Assembly (NCBI GenBank): GCA_009823395.1
Contig: CM020515.1
Span: 10,407,989 to 10,471,988, forward strand
Origin: Thamnaconus septentrionalis
Lineage: Eukaryota > Chordata > Actinopteri > Tetraodontiformes > Monacanthidae
Reading direction: 5' to 3'
Length of the DNA stretch: 64,000 nt
The notes below the pieces were generated by a model. That model searched no databases. It was not told where the DNA came from and saw only the letters and a program-made list of their open reading frames with translations. This document shows, piece by piece, positions 26,349 to 37,360 of the stretch. The stretch's first letter is position 1. Each line of letters opens with the position of its first letter. Position numbers and translations under genes: made by a program.

Positions 26349-27100
26349 CATCCACTCTAATCTTGTTAGCGGCAGCCACAGTTTACTGGTGTGGGCTTCT
26401 GATCCTCCTTCCTCTTCCTCTGTGGATTTCCAGAGCACCAGTCACTTCCTGCCTCTTCCTCCGTAAAGGAACGACAAACAAGACTGTGGCTCGTTTTGAA
26501 AGCCGACATGAAGGCCTTTGGATTCCTCCGACACATCCGCCTTGGAACAATCCCACAGAAAACACCTGCGAGGCCTCAATCGTGTTGAGCCACCCGTGGG
26601 GCCACGCCCCAGTCGAGCGGACGGATCGCTTTCCTGCTTCCTCGGCCCGGTTCAGCTCGGAGCCGGACGACGGCGTTAGCTTCCCCGCAGCTAGCCGCTT
26701 CCAATTTCAGAATTTCAACAGAGCTGCTGGAAGCGGCCTGGGACCTGAGCGATGCAGCTGCCTCCACTGCTTTTTAAATTAGGGGAGATGATATTTTCCT
26801 CTCAGCCAATTAAAGGACACCTGTGAGGACGCCCCCCCCCTCCCCACCCCCACCCCTCCACCCTCCACTCCCCCAGCCGCTGTCCTCATTACCGTTTCTT
26901 TCCTTTTCTCTCTTTCTCCCCCCCGACTCCTTAACGCCTCCCCTTTCCCGTGCGCGCTCTCCAGCGGCCGACGCGTGGCAGGAACACCTGCAGCTGCTGC
27001 CTTGCGCCTGACGCCAGTTGATCTCACTGGCTGTCGGTGCAGTCAGCAAAGACTCGGCGGCCGCTTGATCCAATTTGGGGGCTGATACGGAGCTGACGGA

Positions 27101-27131
<31 letters not shown>

Positions 27132-27391
27132 AGCGTGTCTGTTTGTGTGTGTGTGTGTTTGTTTGCTTTGCCGCTAGCTTGTGTCGCGGCTCGCGCAGGT
27201 GCTCGCCCCCCCCCCGCGAGTTTTGTTTGAGAAAGAAACTCCGTTTGTCACCGTGAGGGAACGACAGCAGGAGCACCAATAGTAAATCATTGGAACCATC
27301 ACTGCACCCCCCCCACCAAACCCCCTCCCATTCCCTGCCAGCATGGATTTGTGTTTGAGGGGTTTGGTGATAAATCAGTGGCTGGGATCAC

Positions 27392-27393
<2 letters not shown>

Positions 27394-27454
<61 letters not shown>
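27394..27454. repeat. Long GT microsatellite
   Basis: About 30 uninterrupted GT units. Confidence 0.97.
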
Positions 27455-27455
<1 letters not shown>

Positions 27456-27584
27456 CTACATTATCGCCGGGAGGACACTTAAGACAACGATCAGAACCAC
27501 GATTTGTGGGCGGAGTCGGCAGCTTTCTGACCCTCCCACCCCAAATTTCCGATCATGAAGGGGTTGAGAAAAAAAAAAATCAGA

Positions 27585-27775
27585 AGTGCCTTTGCAGTGA
27601 GGAGGTTGAGGGTTCGAGTCCCTGGCCTGGTCTGGAGCTTCTGCAGCTTCAGTCTGTGTCTGCCTGGGTTCTGGCCCGGTACTTCCGCCTCCTCCTCAGA
27701 GCCTAAAAACACGCACGCGAGGCGGATTGGGAACTCCGAATTGGCCGCAGGTTGTGAGTGCGGATGCTTGCAGGA
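27585..27775 (+). mobile_element. tRNA-derived SINE
   Basis: The B-box-like GGTTCGAGTCC (27610-27620) is followed by a body reading CTGGCCTGGTCTGGAGC, CTGCCTGGGTTCTGGCCCGG, TTCCGCCTCCTCC and GAATTGGCCGCAGGTTGTGAG. This order matches the common fish SINE whose tail describes the start of a GGATGG repeat. The copy is diverged and lacks a clear tail. It is RNA polymerase III-type ancestral sequence, not a functional tRNA gene. Confidence 0.75.
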
Positions 27776-28001
27776 CCAGGAGGAGACTGGAAACAAAATA
27801 TATAAAAATACACAACGGCGACGAAATGATTCTTTCATCATCATGACATCAAAAACCAACCAATGTGCTAAAAAAAAAAAAAAAAAAAATCAATGCGCTG
27901 AGCTTCCAGAGGTCCGATCGCATTTCAGTGACCGGGTTCGAATTGCACTCCGATGTTGCGAACATGGATTGAATTGAAAAACAAAACAAAACAAAAAAAA
28001 A

Positions 28002-28020
28002 CAACAACAACAACAACAAC
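28002..28020. repeat. AAC microsatellite
   Basis: A short (AAC)n run. A second lies at 28411-28435. Both sit next to poly-A and may be old retroposon tails. Confidence 0.8.
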
Positions 28021-29219
28021 AAAAAAAAGCCCACACACATCTCAAAAAGAATCGGACAGAAGCTGCTCCGCTCTGGGCGCCGTCGGTGGTAGCCAACAAT
28101 AAAACTCACGGCTCTGAACAGCCCGGCGCTGCCTCAGCGTTCTGCGCTCAGCGCCGTCGCTCAGCCGTGATCCAATTTGTATCTGGCCGCCTCTCCTCAG
28201 CTCATTTCCTGGCCTCTCTCCTCCCCTCGACCCCTGGCCGACTCGCATTATTGCACCCGATCGTTTGGCGCGACCCGGAGAGCTAGCGGGATGATGCTAA
28301 TGCTAATAGCTTTTGACCCGAAGGGGCCCCCGATGCCTTGTGCTTACAAGCAACACCAGGAGAAAAAAAAAAAAAAAATGACGCGACGAGGGTCTGCGCA
28401 TTAACCTTGAAAACAACAACAACAACAACAACAACAAAAAAACAGTGTGCGATTATTAAAGAATCCCCGGCGACTTGGAAGAAGAGCGTTGAAACGGACC
28501 GTCGTGGCGGATGAGGCCTCAGCGTCCTCGCCACCGAGCGGCCGCGGGCTCTTCACAGATGATTTCTGGGGGGGGGAGGAAGAAGGGAGAGGAGATGATA
28601 TTTGAGGGATGAAGAGGACGAATCGGACGCAGATCAGGAGACCCGAGTGGAACTGGGCGACTTAACATTCAGCAGCGGGGAGAGGCAAGATTAGAAGAAG
28701 TAATAAATTTTACATCCGGCTCTCAATTTCTTTTCTTTTTGAAGAGTCGCTCGGTCACACAAAAGCCTCAAGTTGAAGGAATTTATTCATCAAGGCTGCT
28801 CCCCTCATGCTAGCGGCCGCTCGGCGTGCAGTTAGCGGCCACGGGAACCAGGTTTCCCCCCCGAGCGCGCGTGAGTCGCCCCCCGCAGGCCTGTTTGAAA
28901 AACACCGCCACTTGTTGAGCCGCGTCTAAACTTCTACTTCATCCAACCTTGTCGTTAACGTGATCAGCGTCTCCACATAGATTATTAGCATTATTAATAA
29001 TACACAACTGAGGAGGTTTGTTGTTTCAGTAGAGTGAAGCAAACTTGACTCTTGGTTTCAAGCTTGGTTGCCCTTCATGTGACTCACAACCCATGAAGCG
29101 GGATGCAGGATGTTTGAGTGCGCAGGGGCACTCTGGTGCAAACTGGAATAAATGCTAACGTTAGCTAAAGTCATGCTAGCCCTGAGCCCTTGGAGCGGTC
29201 GTCTGTTACCAGAACTGTT

Positions 29220-29330
29220 ACAAAGTCGTGTTTCCAGACAGACATCTGAGGGTTTTAGTACTGGAAAGGAAGAGGGCCAGGGGGACGTGTCTGTCTGTGC
29301 CCTCTATGATGTCACAAAGGGCCAACCTGC
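29220..29330 (-). repeat. Dispersed palindromic repeat, copy 10
   Basis: The palindrome core TGATGTCACAAAGGG lies within 29299-29322, flanked by GCCCTCTA and GGGCC. The tail block is not evident. Confidence 0.6.
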
Positions 29331-30232
29331 TGAACTGTGTGTTTGGGACGCACCGCACGTCCAGTGGGGCGGAAAAAGAAGAGGAAGGTCGGACTTCTCT
29401 TATTTCTCAGTCGTTAACTGAGCAGGTGGTGACTCACAGTGTTCAAAAGTCAGGTCCCGACTGACACGCTGACTTCCTGTCTCTGGCTCTGCCCCCCATG
29501 TTCTCCTGTCTTTCCTTGAAACAATTTCCATCGACTTTGAGCCGAAATTGAACGCTTTCAAACGGCTAACGGACCTTAGAACACACACGCAAGAAAAAAA
29601 GAAAACCCTCTAATCCCCTCTTTAGTAGATGTTTCGACGCTAACAAAGTCGTTCAAACTCGCCGGCGAATCAACAAGCGAATCTGCTGCCGCCGCTTTGC
29701 GCCGCCTGTCACAGCGGCTGATTGGAGCTTTTAAAGCGCTGAAGGCCGTGCCGGCTTTTTTTTCCCCGTGACAGCCTGTCACAGATCGAGTCGATGCAGC
29801 ATGTTCTCCGCCTCGTTTGCTTTCTTAGGAGAAAAATATTCTGCAACAGCAGCTGAGCCACGCTCCACTTTGGCTATTTTTTTTTTTTTTTTTTTTTTTT
29901 CCCGTCTCGGGGTGTCTCAAAGGTTATTTGACGTAAAACAAAACAAAAAAGAAAAGAAAAGAAAAATAAAACAAAACGAGAGCGGCAGTTTGAGACGTAA
30001 CACTTGTTGTTACACTGGGCAAGATTTCCGTACCGCCGGAACGGTCGCTAATACGTGGCGCTTGCCAGTGACCTACGGGTTCATCCTCCTGGATCAAAAA
30101 GCACGTCTGCATTTGTCAGCCTGACTTTTAAGTCTTTGTAACGCAAAACAGCCGGTATTGCAATGTTTCGTTTTTGTGATTTACTGCGAGTGCTGTCATG
30201 CGACTATCGCGAGCCACCCGTGCCGACCACAA

Positions 30233-30252
30233 ACTACATCTCCCATAATGCC
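30233..30252 (+). promoter_or_regulatory. ZNF143/THAP11-like motif
   Basis: ACTACATCTCCCATAATGCC agrees closely with the ACTACA..TCCCA.AATGC element bound by ZNF143 and typical of vertebrate promoters. It can also be spread by repeats. No transcript start is otherwise visible nearby. Confidence 0.45.
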
Positions 30253-31088
30253 TGCCAAATTTTGACAGGGAATTGATTAGACTCCAGTGTTGATTAGACT
30301 CCAGTGTTACTAAAAAAAAAAAAAAAAAAATCATAAATTGATACGGGTTTACTCTCTCCAGTTCAAATGCAGAATGATGACATTTATGCAGTCACACGGT
30401 GGCAAACAAGCTCTCATTAAAAGTGAGTGAACGTCTTTGCTGTAGAGACCCTTTATTTATTAATGTTTATTCACTGCTTCCCGAGGTGACTGAATGTGAC
30501 CCTGCCGCTTTTCTGCTGTACCTTTTGTGCAGCAACGCATTTCCACCAGGGAGGGCGCTATATACTTCTGACACAAGGGGGCTGCCAAATTCATTTCCGC
30601 CGCCGGACGCAACTCAGAGCCACGAAGTCTGTTTGCTGCCGTCTCACGTCCTAGCGCGTAGCATTTAGCTCGCCCGAGCGGGGAGTCGCGCCCCCCCTCC
30701 GACTCGTGTTGGTGCGAACGGCATTCATCACGTCTCGGCGAAGCCATGAGCGGGGCTGTCGGGGAGCCAAACGTCTCATTTCAGCCTCGTCATTGGACGC
30801 CCCGTAAATACATTATCTTCTCATTGAGCGTATCGATGGCCTCGCCGAGCGAGTAATGCCTTTGTTTCGACCACTCAGCAATAAGGTGTCAAAGCTGGTT
30901 TGTCTCGGCCGAGCGGATGAAGCATCGCCTGGCGGAGCCCAGGAGACGCTCCGCGTGTGTGTGTGTGTGTGTTTTTGGGAGCCCATGTTGTGTTCCCGAG
31001 GGATCTCTGCCCCGAAGAAGTCATTCTAATGGCATTAGTCACTTTCTGAGTGCTCCACTGGTGCGTTGTGTCTTTTCTATCACCAATA

Positions 31089-31119
31089 CACGCACGCACG
31101 CACGCACGCACGCACGCAT

Positions 31120-31168
<49 letters not shown>
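31089..31168. repeat. Compound CACG/CA microsatellite
   Basis: About seven CACG units pass directly into ~19 CA units. A similar CACG run is at 27102-27130. Confidence 0.95.
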
Positions 31169-31171
<3 letters not shown>

Positions 31172-34100
31172 CGTAGGGCTGGAGTGTGAGGCCTCCCCGG
31201 CGGCTATGTTGCGTCTCCTTGGGAAACACAGGGGTCTGTTTATCTCCAGGAAATTGAGAAATCAATTCCCCGCGCTTCCCACGTGTTTGGATTTTGTACA
31301 GATACAAATTAGAATTTCCTTATTTACCTTCTCGCTCAGCTAGGGGTCTCTCTTTCTCTCTGAAATAAGAAAAAGAAAACTAGTGCAATAGTGCAATATT
31401 TTGTTGGGGCTCCCCCCCCAACAAAAACACTCTGCCCGACGACAGGACGAGCGGGTTTCTCACTTTCTAATCAAGTTAAGCCCACGAGGCTAATATGCTA
31501 ATGCTAACCCCGGCGTTGCTGAGCGCGAAAAGTTGTGTTTTGCCGTCACGCTCTATGTGTGCGAGCAGCTAGCTAAATTCATGACTGGACTTTCCCGACC
31601 TCAGTCAAGGGTGTTAATGTGTGAAAGCGTGCGCCTGTTTTCCTCCCTCTAAAGTGTGAGTTCCCGTGCTAGATGCGCGCAAGTGTGAGTTTTTGTGCGA
31701 GCGACATTTATCAATTTCCGTCTCCGACGAGAGTTGCACAGTTGCGGCAGACGGAAGTTTTTAGCAAAGGTTTTTTTTTTTTAAGCGCACAGGTAATTTC
31801 GCCAGCTTGTGTGGCGGCGTTGAGAGTTTCAATGTTTGTTGATTTCACACACGCCCCCCCTCCACCCCATCCCCATCCCCCCGCTGTTGGGGGGCTCCCT
31901 CCTCCGGCTAAGGAGCTTTGCCGTGGGAAATGGAACGCAGTGGAGCAGGAATGAACTTCCTGCCTTGTTGCGGGAAGATGCGCTTGCTGCGTTAAAGCTG
32001 ATTAGAGGCGCCGGTCGCGGGGAGGACAAACAATGGCTCGGCGTGAGGGATGTTTGTGGACGTGCTGGAATAATAAAACTGTGGAGTGGATCAAGGTGAC
32101 TTTCTCACTGAGGGACAGTTGCAGTGTTTTGTTTTTTCTGGCGTACTACAAGTTCATGTTTAGTTTCGTTTTTTTTATTATTATTGATCTATTTATTTAA
32201 AAATATTGCCTAAAAAAGGATTCTCCCATACTGAGTGTTGTTCTCCCTGGAAGAACTACATGGAATCCTAAATGCTGTAAAAATGCTAAATGCTAAATTC
32301 TCATCTCACCCATTCATTTGGTCAGGAAGCCGCTGAAGCAAAACTTGGGAGGTGATTGGCTGCGTCTTCCGATTCATGTGCTATTGCTAGTTCAGCTTGC
32401 AGCTGCAGCTGGAGCAGGCATGCGCAAACTATGGCCGGGGTCCATATGTGGCCCGTTAAGTTTTTCAACCCCCAAACTTGAAGGAATCAAGTTGAGGGAT
32501 CCCTGTGCAGACAGTGTTAGCGGTGTGCTATCGCCCTGTGGCTAGCCCTTACCTCCACCCTATTGTTAGCCGAATCCAGTCTGTTTGCAGTGTCGTGTTT
32601 TTAGCGGCGTATGTGGTAGCTTCAACTACCTGCTCTTCTTCTGTGCTTTATTTTGCCGCTGCTTCACACTTTTCACACCGCTGAAACTCGGCTCTTTGTG
32701 CTCGCGGCGTCCGACCGGCAGCCTCTAAATCCAGCCTGATGCTGCTAGAAAACACAACTAGATTATCTCGCTGATTTTAAGGGATAAAGTCTGAGCGCTC
32801 CTCGAGTTTAACTGTTGCTCTGTTGTCTGGTAACGTCACCCCGGGACCGCAGCAGTAGCGTTAGCCCTTAAATGCGATGGGACTTTTTAACAGACCAGTT
32901 CCAAAACCCAAAGTAAGTCTGAGATGAAGTGCACATTGAGGTAAATAAACATGAGGCCCGGGGCTTAATAACAGCAGTGCTTCCCTTTAACGTTCCTGCA
33001 GTTTCTACCTGGTTCCAGCATCTCTCCGGGGGATTAGCTGCGCAGCTGCCATAGATAGCGGCTACTACATCACCCGCGTCCTATTTCCCCCCCCTCCTCA
33101 TCTAGTAATAAATAGCCTTTAATGTCATTATCCTGTGGAACAACACCCGCCTCCCCCGCAGCCACTTAATCCCACTGTAGGATTTAGTGCAAACAAACGG
33201 GTTTCATTTCGCCGGGGCGCGCACGTTAGCGGCCATCGGCTCCAGGTTTCTGGTTTAACACGCGCGCGAGCAACAGAAATAGTGGCTATTCACATGTGGG
33301 TTCACATTGAAGCGGCCCATTTAGAATTCTGACCTATGCATGTGCGTACGTGCGCATGTGTGTGCCACACCATGTAGCCTGGCGCCCTGCTTCTTGCTAG
33401 CTGCTAGTCCTGTGAAACATCACTGCTCAAAGCAAACCTAAAGAAATACATTTTCTCCAATCACTTTTTGCTAGAGTAATAAACTTTTTTGTTTTATGTA
33501 AGTAGAGAAAACTCATCAGTATTATTTTAAGATTCGGAAACTTTTTAAGTAGCGTTTAGAGGACAAAACCCAATTAGCAAAAAATAAAAAAAGGCATCTT
33601 CTTCAAATTAACTGTCGCCTAAAAGAAAAAATGTTTTTTTTGGTTATTTTTGCAAGTTCTTCATTTGATCTGTCTGATTTAAAAGCCCAATCCAATTGAA
33701 ATGCTTAGCCGTCAATGACTAAATTCATCAAACGCAAGAGTGGAGTTGCTTCACAACAGTTGTCGCACTGCCAGTAAATGCAGCGGTGTTGTGCACTGAT
33801 TTCCATTCTAATCCAATACCAATTGAAAACCAAAGGCTGATGAACTTTTCAGAAAGAGATGCCTGCTGCTTGGATGAGATGACCCTGCAAGTGTCACCGT
33901 CGGTGTGGCTAGCAAAGCCGCTAATGCTAACAAACCTCGGTTATGCGCTTTCTAAATCTGCAGTGATTAAAAAAAAAAAAAGTGTGGTGTGTTGCGCCCA
34001 CTGTTTGAATGCAGATTTATCTGCGTGTGTTTCAGTTGGTAGCCTCTCGGTGTTCCATCCTCACTGACAAGTGACTCCATTTATAAGTTGAGTGGAAGGA

Positions 34101-34302
34101 GATGCGAAAGCCATTTGCTCTCTCACAACGCCGCAAAAGGGGGCCGAATGAATCATCAGCGACTGTTGACACTGATTTACTCTGCTCTGCCGTGTCGGCG
34201 CAGGGAGCTGAGCGTGATGAGGAAAGCGTTGTTTGTTTGTTTTTTTCTTTCTGAGTTTGAGTTTGAGTCAACTCCGAGCGGCCCATTAAGCGGAGTTGAA
34301 CG

Positions 34303-34344
34303 ACCTCTCACCTCCGTCTCTCTCCGACCCGACTTGTCTTCCAG
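34303..34344 (+). promoter_or_regulatory. Probable 3' splice acceptor just upstream of the start codon
   Basis: A long pyrimidine-rich stretch ends in TTGTCTTCCAG at 34344, 17 nt before the ATG. If used, the start-codon exon is the second exon of the gene and a non-coding leader exon lies further upstream. The alternative is that this is plain 5'UTR. No convincing partner donor was picked out by eye. Confidence 0.55.
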
Positions 34345-34361
34345 ATTTCGGCAGCGCCGCC

Positions 34362-34609
34362 ATGACGAGCGAGGAGTGTCCCGCGCCGCTGGGGAGCGTC
34401 TCCTCGTCCTCTGCCGGCCCGGGCCGGAGCGAGGAGTACGGCCCGGCGCACGCTGATGACATCATCGAGGAGGTGGGAGACGACGTCAGCATGGGGAGCG
34501 ACCTGAGCACCCTGGTGGTGCCCTTCCCCGAGCTGGCGCCGGTGGTCTTCTTCTGCCTTAAACAGACCACCTGTCCTCGCAGCTGGTGCATCCGCATGGT
34601 GTCCAGCCC
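34362..34609 (+). CDS. cacna1i: First coding exon of a T-type (Cav3) voltage-gated calcium channel alpha-1 subunit (partial gene)
   Basis: This exon encodes the cytoplasmic N-terminus (82 codons plus 2 nt) of a low-voltage-activated calcium channel pore subunit of the plasma membrane. The first ~50 residues are Ser/Gly-rich then acidic ([10 protein letters not shown]), as expected for the variable N-tail. Residues ~53-81 ([15 protein letters not shown], then PRSWCIRMV and SSP) match the conserved Cav3 block that leads into IS1; in the family the next residues are Trp-Phe. The ATG at 34362 was chosen for its strong GCCGCC context, in preference to an in-frame ATG at 34296 that lies in the pyrimidine tract of a probable splice acceptor. 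From remembered sequences, the PELAP and WCIRM positions favour Cav3.3 (cacna1i); FFCL.QTT fits Cav3.3 and Cav3.2, and PRSWC fits Cav3.2 and Cav3.1. Family is near certain; the paralog is a judgement. The reading frame leaves the exon in phase 2. All membrane domains are missing from the window. Confidence 0.88.
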
Positions 34610-34621
34610 ATATCCTTTAAG
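34610..34621 (+). promoter_or_regulatory. U12-type AT-AC 5' splice site ending the channel exon
   Basis: ATATCCTTT at 34610-34618 is identical to the core consensus of minor-spliceosome AT-AC introns. It sits exactly where conservation with Cav3 proteins stops: after the CC of a proline codon, with Tyr-Pro-Leu read-through replacing the expected Trp-Phe. There is no GT donor at this point. Minor introns are well known in voltage-gated sodium and calcium channel alpha-subunit genes. The matching TTCCTTAAC branch site and AC acceptor were not found in the window. Confidence 0.85.
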
Positions 34622-34764
34622 CCACCCCCGCACCCTATACCCCCCCCCCCCCTCCCCACCCGAACCCCCACCTGCTTCAGGGGCCTTTACGAACTGAAGC
34701 AGCCGTGATGTGTTTTGGATCAGCGACGCTACACGCTTAGCCTCAATGCTAATTTTGCAAAGAC

Positions 34765-35060
34765 CAGAGGTGTCAAAAGTATTTACAATCTGTACTGAAG
34801 TAAAAGTATGGATACTTGTGTAAAAAATAAATACTCTGGTAAGACTAAAAGTATTGATTCAAATCCTTTTGTCAAATCAAAGTGAGAAAGTTCAGGTTCT
34901 GAAATTTACTCAAGTCAATTTCTTTTGCAATGAATGAAACAATACATACTGGGTGTGGAGAAGCCGATGTCCTTAAAAAATGATTGTATCATAATTGTAT
35001 CAATATTGTAACATTAGCAGGGTCGCTAATACCCACACCCAGGCTACACAAACGTATACT
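34765..35060 (+). mobile_element. Degenerate hAT-like non-autonomous DNA transposon
   Basis: It begins with CAGAGGTGTCAAAAGTATTTAC and continues with AAGTAAAAGTATGGATACTTG and ATTTACTCAAGTCAA, words typical of an abundant fish hAT-type MITE with CAGAGGTG termini. No matching far terminus or 8-bp target duplication was identified, so the right edge is approximate. Confidence 0.65.
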
Positions 35061-35192
35061 CTTCCTACGAACACTGCCAAAGTGCTAAAAGTTGCGTAAA
35101 GGCCTCGCAAGAACAGCCCCCCCCCCCCCACTTCATTGTTCCCTCCTTTGTGATATTTTCCCCTTTTTGTTCCTTTGGGTTTGGAACTCATC

Positions 35193-35285
35193 CCTCCATC
35201 CCTCCCTCCATCCATCCCTCCATCCCTCCCTCAATCCATCCATCCATCCATCCATCCATCCCTCCATCCCTCCATCCCTCCATCC
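35193..35285. repeat. ATCC tetranucleotide repeat
   Basis: Imperfect CCATCC/CTCC units over ~90 bp. The three overlapping poly-Ser/Pro/His frames here are artefacts. Confidence 0.95.
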
Positions 35286-35566
35286 CATATCCCGCTCATG
35301 CTCATCCCTCCGTCCTCTGGATTCTCTACCGCAGTGCAGCCCGCGGCGTCCCTGAATCCCCTCAAAGTAAGTACGTGTGTGTGACGTCCTCGTGCAGCCG
35401 CAGCGATCGCAATTACGCCGGCCCCAACAATGGACTTTGTTGCGTTGCTGTGTGCGCGGCTGCAGTTTTTACTTATTGTGAGTGACTGTTCCGCTCGCTG
35501 ACCACACTGACTGGTGGCGGCGGCGGGACTGAGGATGATCCGTGCACGTTGGGGACGGAGAAGATT

Positions 35567-35570
<4 letters not shown>

Positions 35571-35601
<31 letters not shown>
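35571..35601. repeat. GT microsatellite
   Basis: About fifteen GT units. Confidence 0.95.
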
Positions 35602-35603
<2 letters not shown>

Positions 35604-35609
35604 CCACAT

Positions 35610-36560
35610 TCCACCATTCTCAGCACTGGGCTCCAAGGATTGCGGCGGCGCTGAGAAGGTTTTTTTCTGGGCTACTTGCACGTCTCAGGCGCCTCTGAAG
35701 GCGTCAGCAAGGTTTTGTGGGCAGCGTCGCTCCTCCTTTTGTTGTTGTTCTAACCCGTTTCAGAGTTCAAAAAGCTGGACTTCAGATGCACAAACAGGAG
35801 TTAAAAAAAAAAAAGAAGAAAAATCTTGCTGCTCCGTGAGAGCGAGACGCAGCAGGAAAGGACTGTTTTTTCCCTCTCTTGCTACCTCTGCTTAGCATTT
35901 GAAGCTATTGCTAGGACAAAAACTGATGATTTAATCTGCTCTCTTCAAAAACCAAACAAAAATAAAACACTGTGCACGTTGTTTTCACATGGCAGCCGTT
36001 CAAAGGGATTTTTAATTCAAGAAAAATCTATGTCGCTGAGGAAATTCATTCCAGGAACTTAAGAAGCTTTGCTAGCTTTTTCTCCCTCATAATCACTTTG
36101 TTTGGCAGCGATTCAAATCTCAAGTGCTGCCACAGCTTTACATACATTAATACCCTTAATTTGCAAGTTGTTTTTTTTATTTTTATTTTAACTATGCGGT
36201 TGAAAAATGCCTCTTGGTATCTCCGAGTTAATTCTAAATGTCTCTGTCCGGGACTGTAAACTACTGGGCTGTAGCTTCTCAGAGTGAAGAATCAGTAAAT
36301 GGAAGCAGGAGAGGCTGGGATGGAATAAACAGAGCGCGGCTAGCGTCGCGGTGGTCTCGGAGACTCCGCCTCACTCGTCGTGTTCAGTGAAGAGGTTCAC
36401 CGACTGCTAACGAGTCCCCGCTTGTTGCAACACATGCAGGCTCACGTGCTCGGTGCCAGCTTTTATCCCCGGCTTCCCGGTTAGCGGCAGCTAGCACGTG
36501 CGCTGCGAGCTGGAATGGGACGAGGAGACGGCGCAGCAAGAGAGAGGATAAGATAAAAGA
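35610..36560. other. Intronic stretch, no feature recognised
   Basis: Mixed-composition DNA with a poly-A run at 35801-35812. Two open + frames overlap at 35826-36259 but show no domain, no low-complexity pattern and no splice context that I trust. Confidence 0.5.
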
Positions 36561-36582
36561 ATCGAGTGTGCCGTGTATTGGT

Positions 36583-36592
36583 GTGTGTGTGA

Positions 36593-36636
<44 letters not shown>

Positions 36637-36687
36637 GATGGCACTATATTTTCTGATTTGTGCCTTTGATAGCACAAGACAGGGAAG

Positions 36688-36736
<49 letters not shown>

Positions 36737-36890
36737 TCCTCGCAGTGTATGGCGCTGTGTATTGATTACAGCAGAGTACACGGTGGATTTGTTGGACCAC
36801 CGGTGTGATGGGAAAAAGTGGGGATTCAGCAGATTGTGGAGGACTCAGGAAGTAGCCGCAGCCCGGCCGAACCTTGTTCTGCTCTCCTCG

Positions 36891-36928
<38 letters not shown>
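36583..36928. repeat. Cluster of three GT tracts
   Basis: GT tracts lie at 36597-36634, 36689-36731 and 36894-36928, separated by ~55 and ~160 bp of unique DNA. Confidence 0.93.
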
Positions 36929-36930
<2 letters not shown>

Positions 36931-37095
36931 CGGGGGGGTAAATGGGGGGGACAATAAATGGTTGTTGCACTATCTGACTGATCAATAGCTCTGTGCAGCG
37001 CACACACAAACACTCACGTGTACAAACACACACACACATACACACACTGAGCGGTGATGCTCTCCCACGCTTGCCTGCAGCTCAGCACCTGGAGC

Positions 37096-37360
<265 letters not shown>

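Larger units (their letters stand above)
28050..34300. other. Non-coding stretch upstream of the channel exon
   Basis: It contains AAC tracts (28411-28435), a palindromic-repeat copy (29220-29330), a ZNF143-like motif (30233-30252), a 17-bp tandem duplication (30274-30307), a CACG/CA tract (31089-31168) and otherwise unremarkable DNA. If the 34344 acceptor is used, part of this is 5'UTR intron and includes the unseen promoter or leader exon. Confidence 0.6.

Noticed and set aside
27600..27960. tRNA gene suggested by GGTTCGAGTCC and by GGGTTCGAATTGC near 27940
   Set aside because: No acceptor stem or A-box geometry fits; the first lies in a SINE and the second has no cloverleaf.
34296..34361. 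Upstream in-frame ATG extending the channel exon by 22 codons
   Set aside because: Poor start context, and it lies in the pyrimidine tract of a likely splice acceptor; the ATG at 34362 has a strong context.
34610..34697. Read-through of the channel exon to a stop at 34697
   Set aside because: The continuation is Pro-rich low complexity with no channel similarity, and it starts at a perfect U12 donor.
36384..37013. 209-codon reverse frame
   Set aside because: Dominated by Thr-His runs from three GT/CA tracts.
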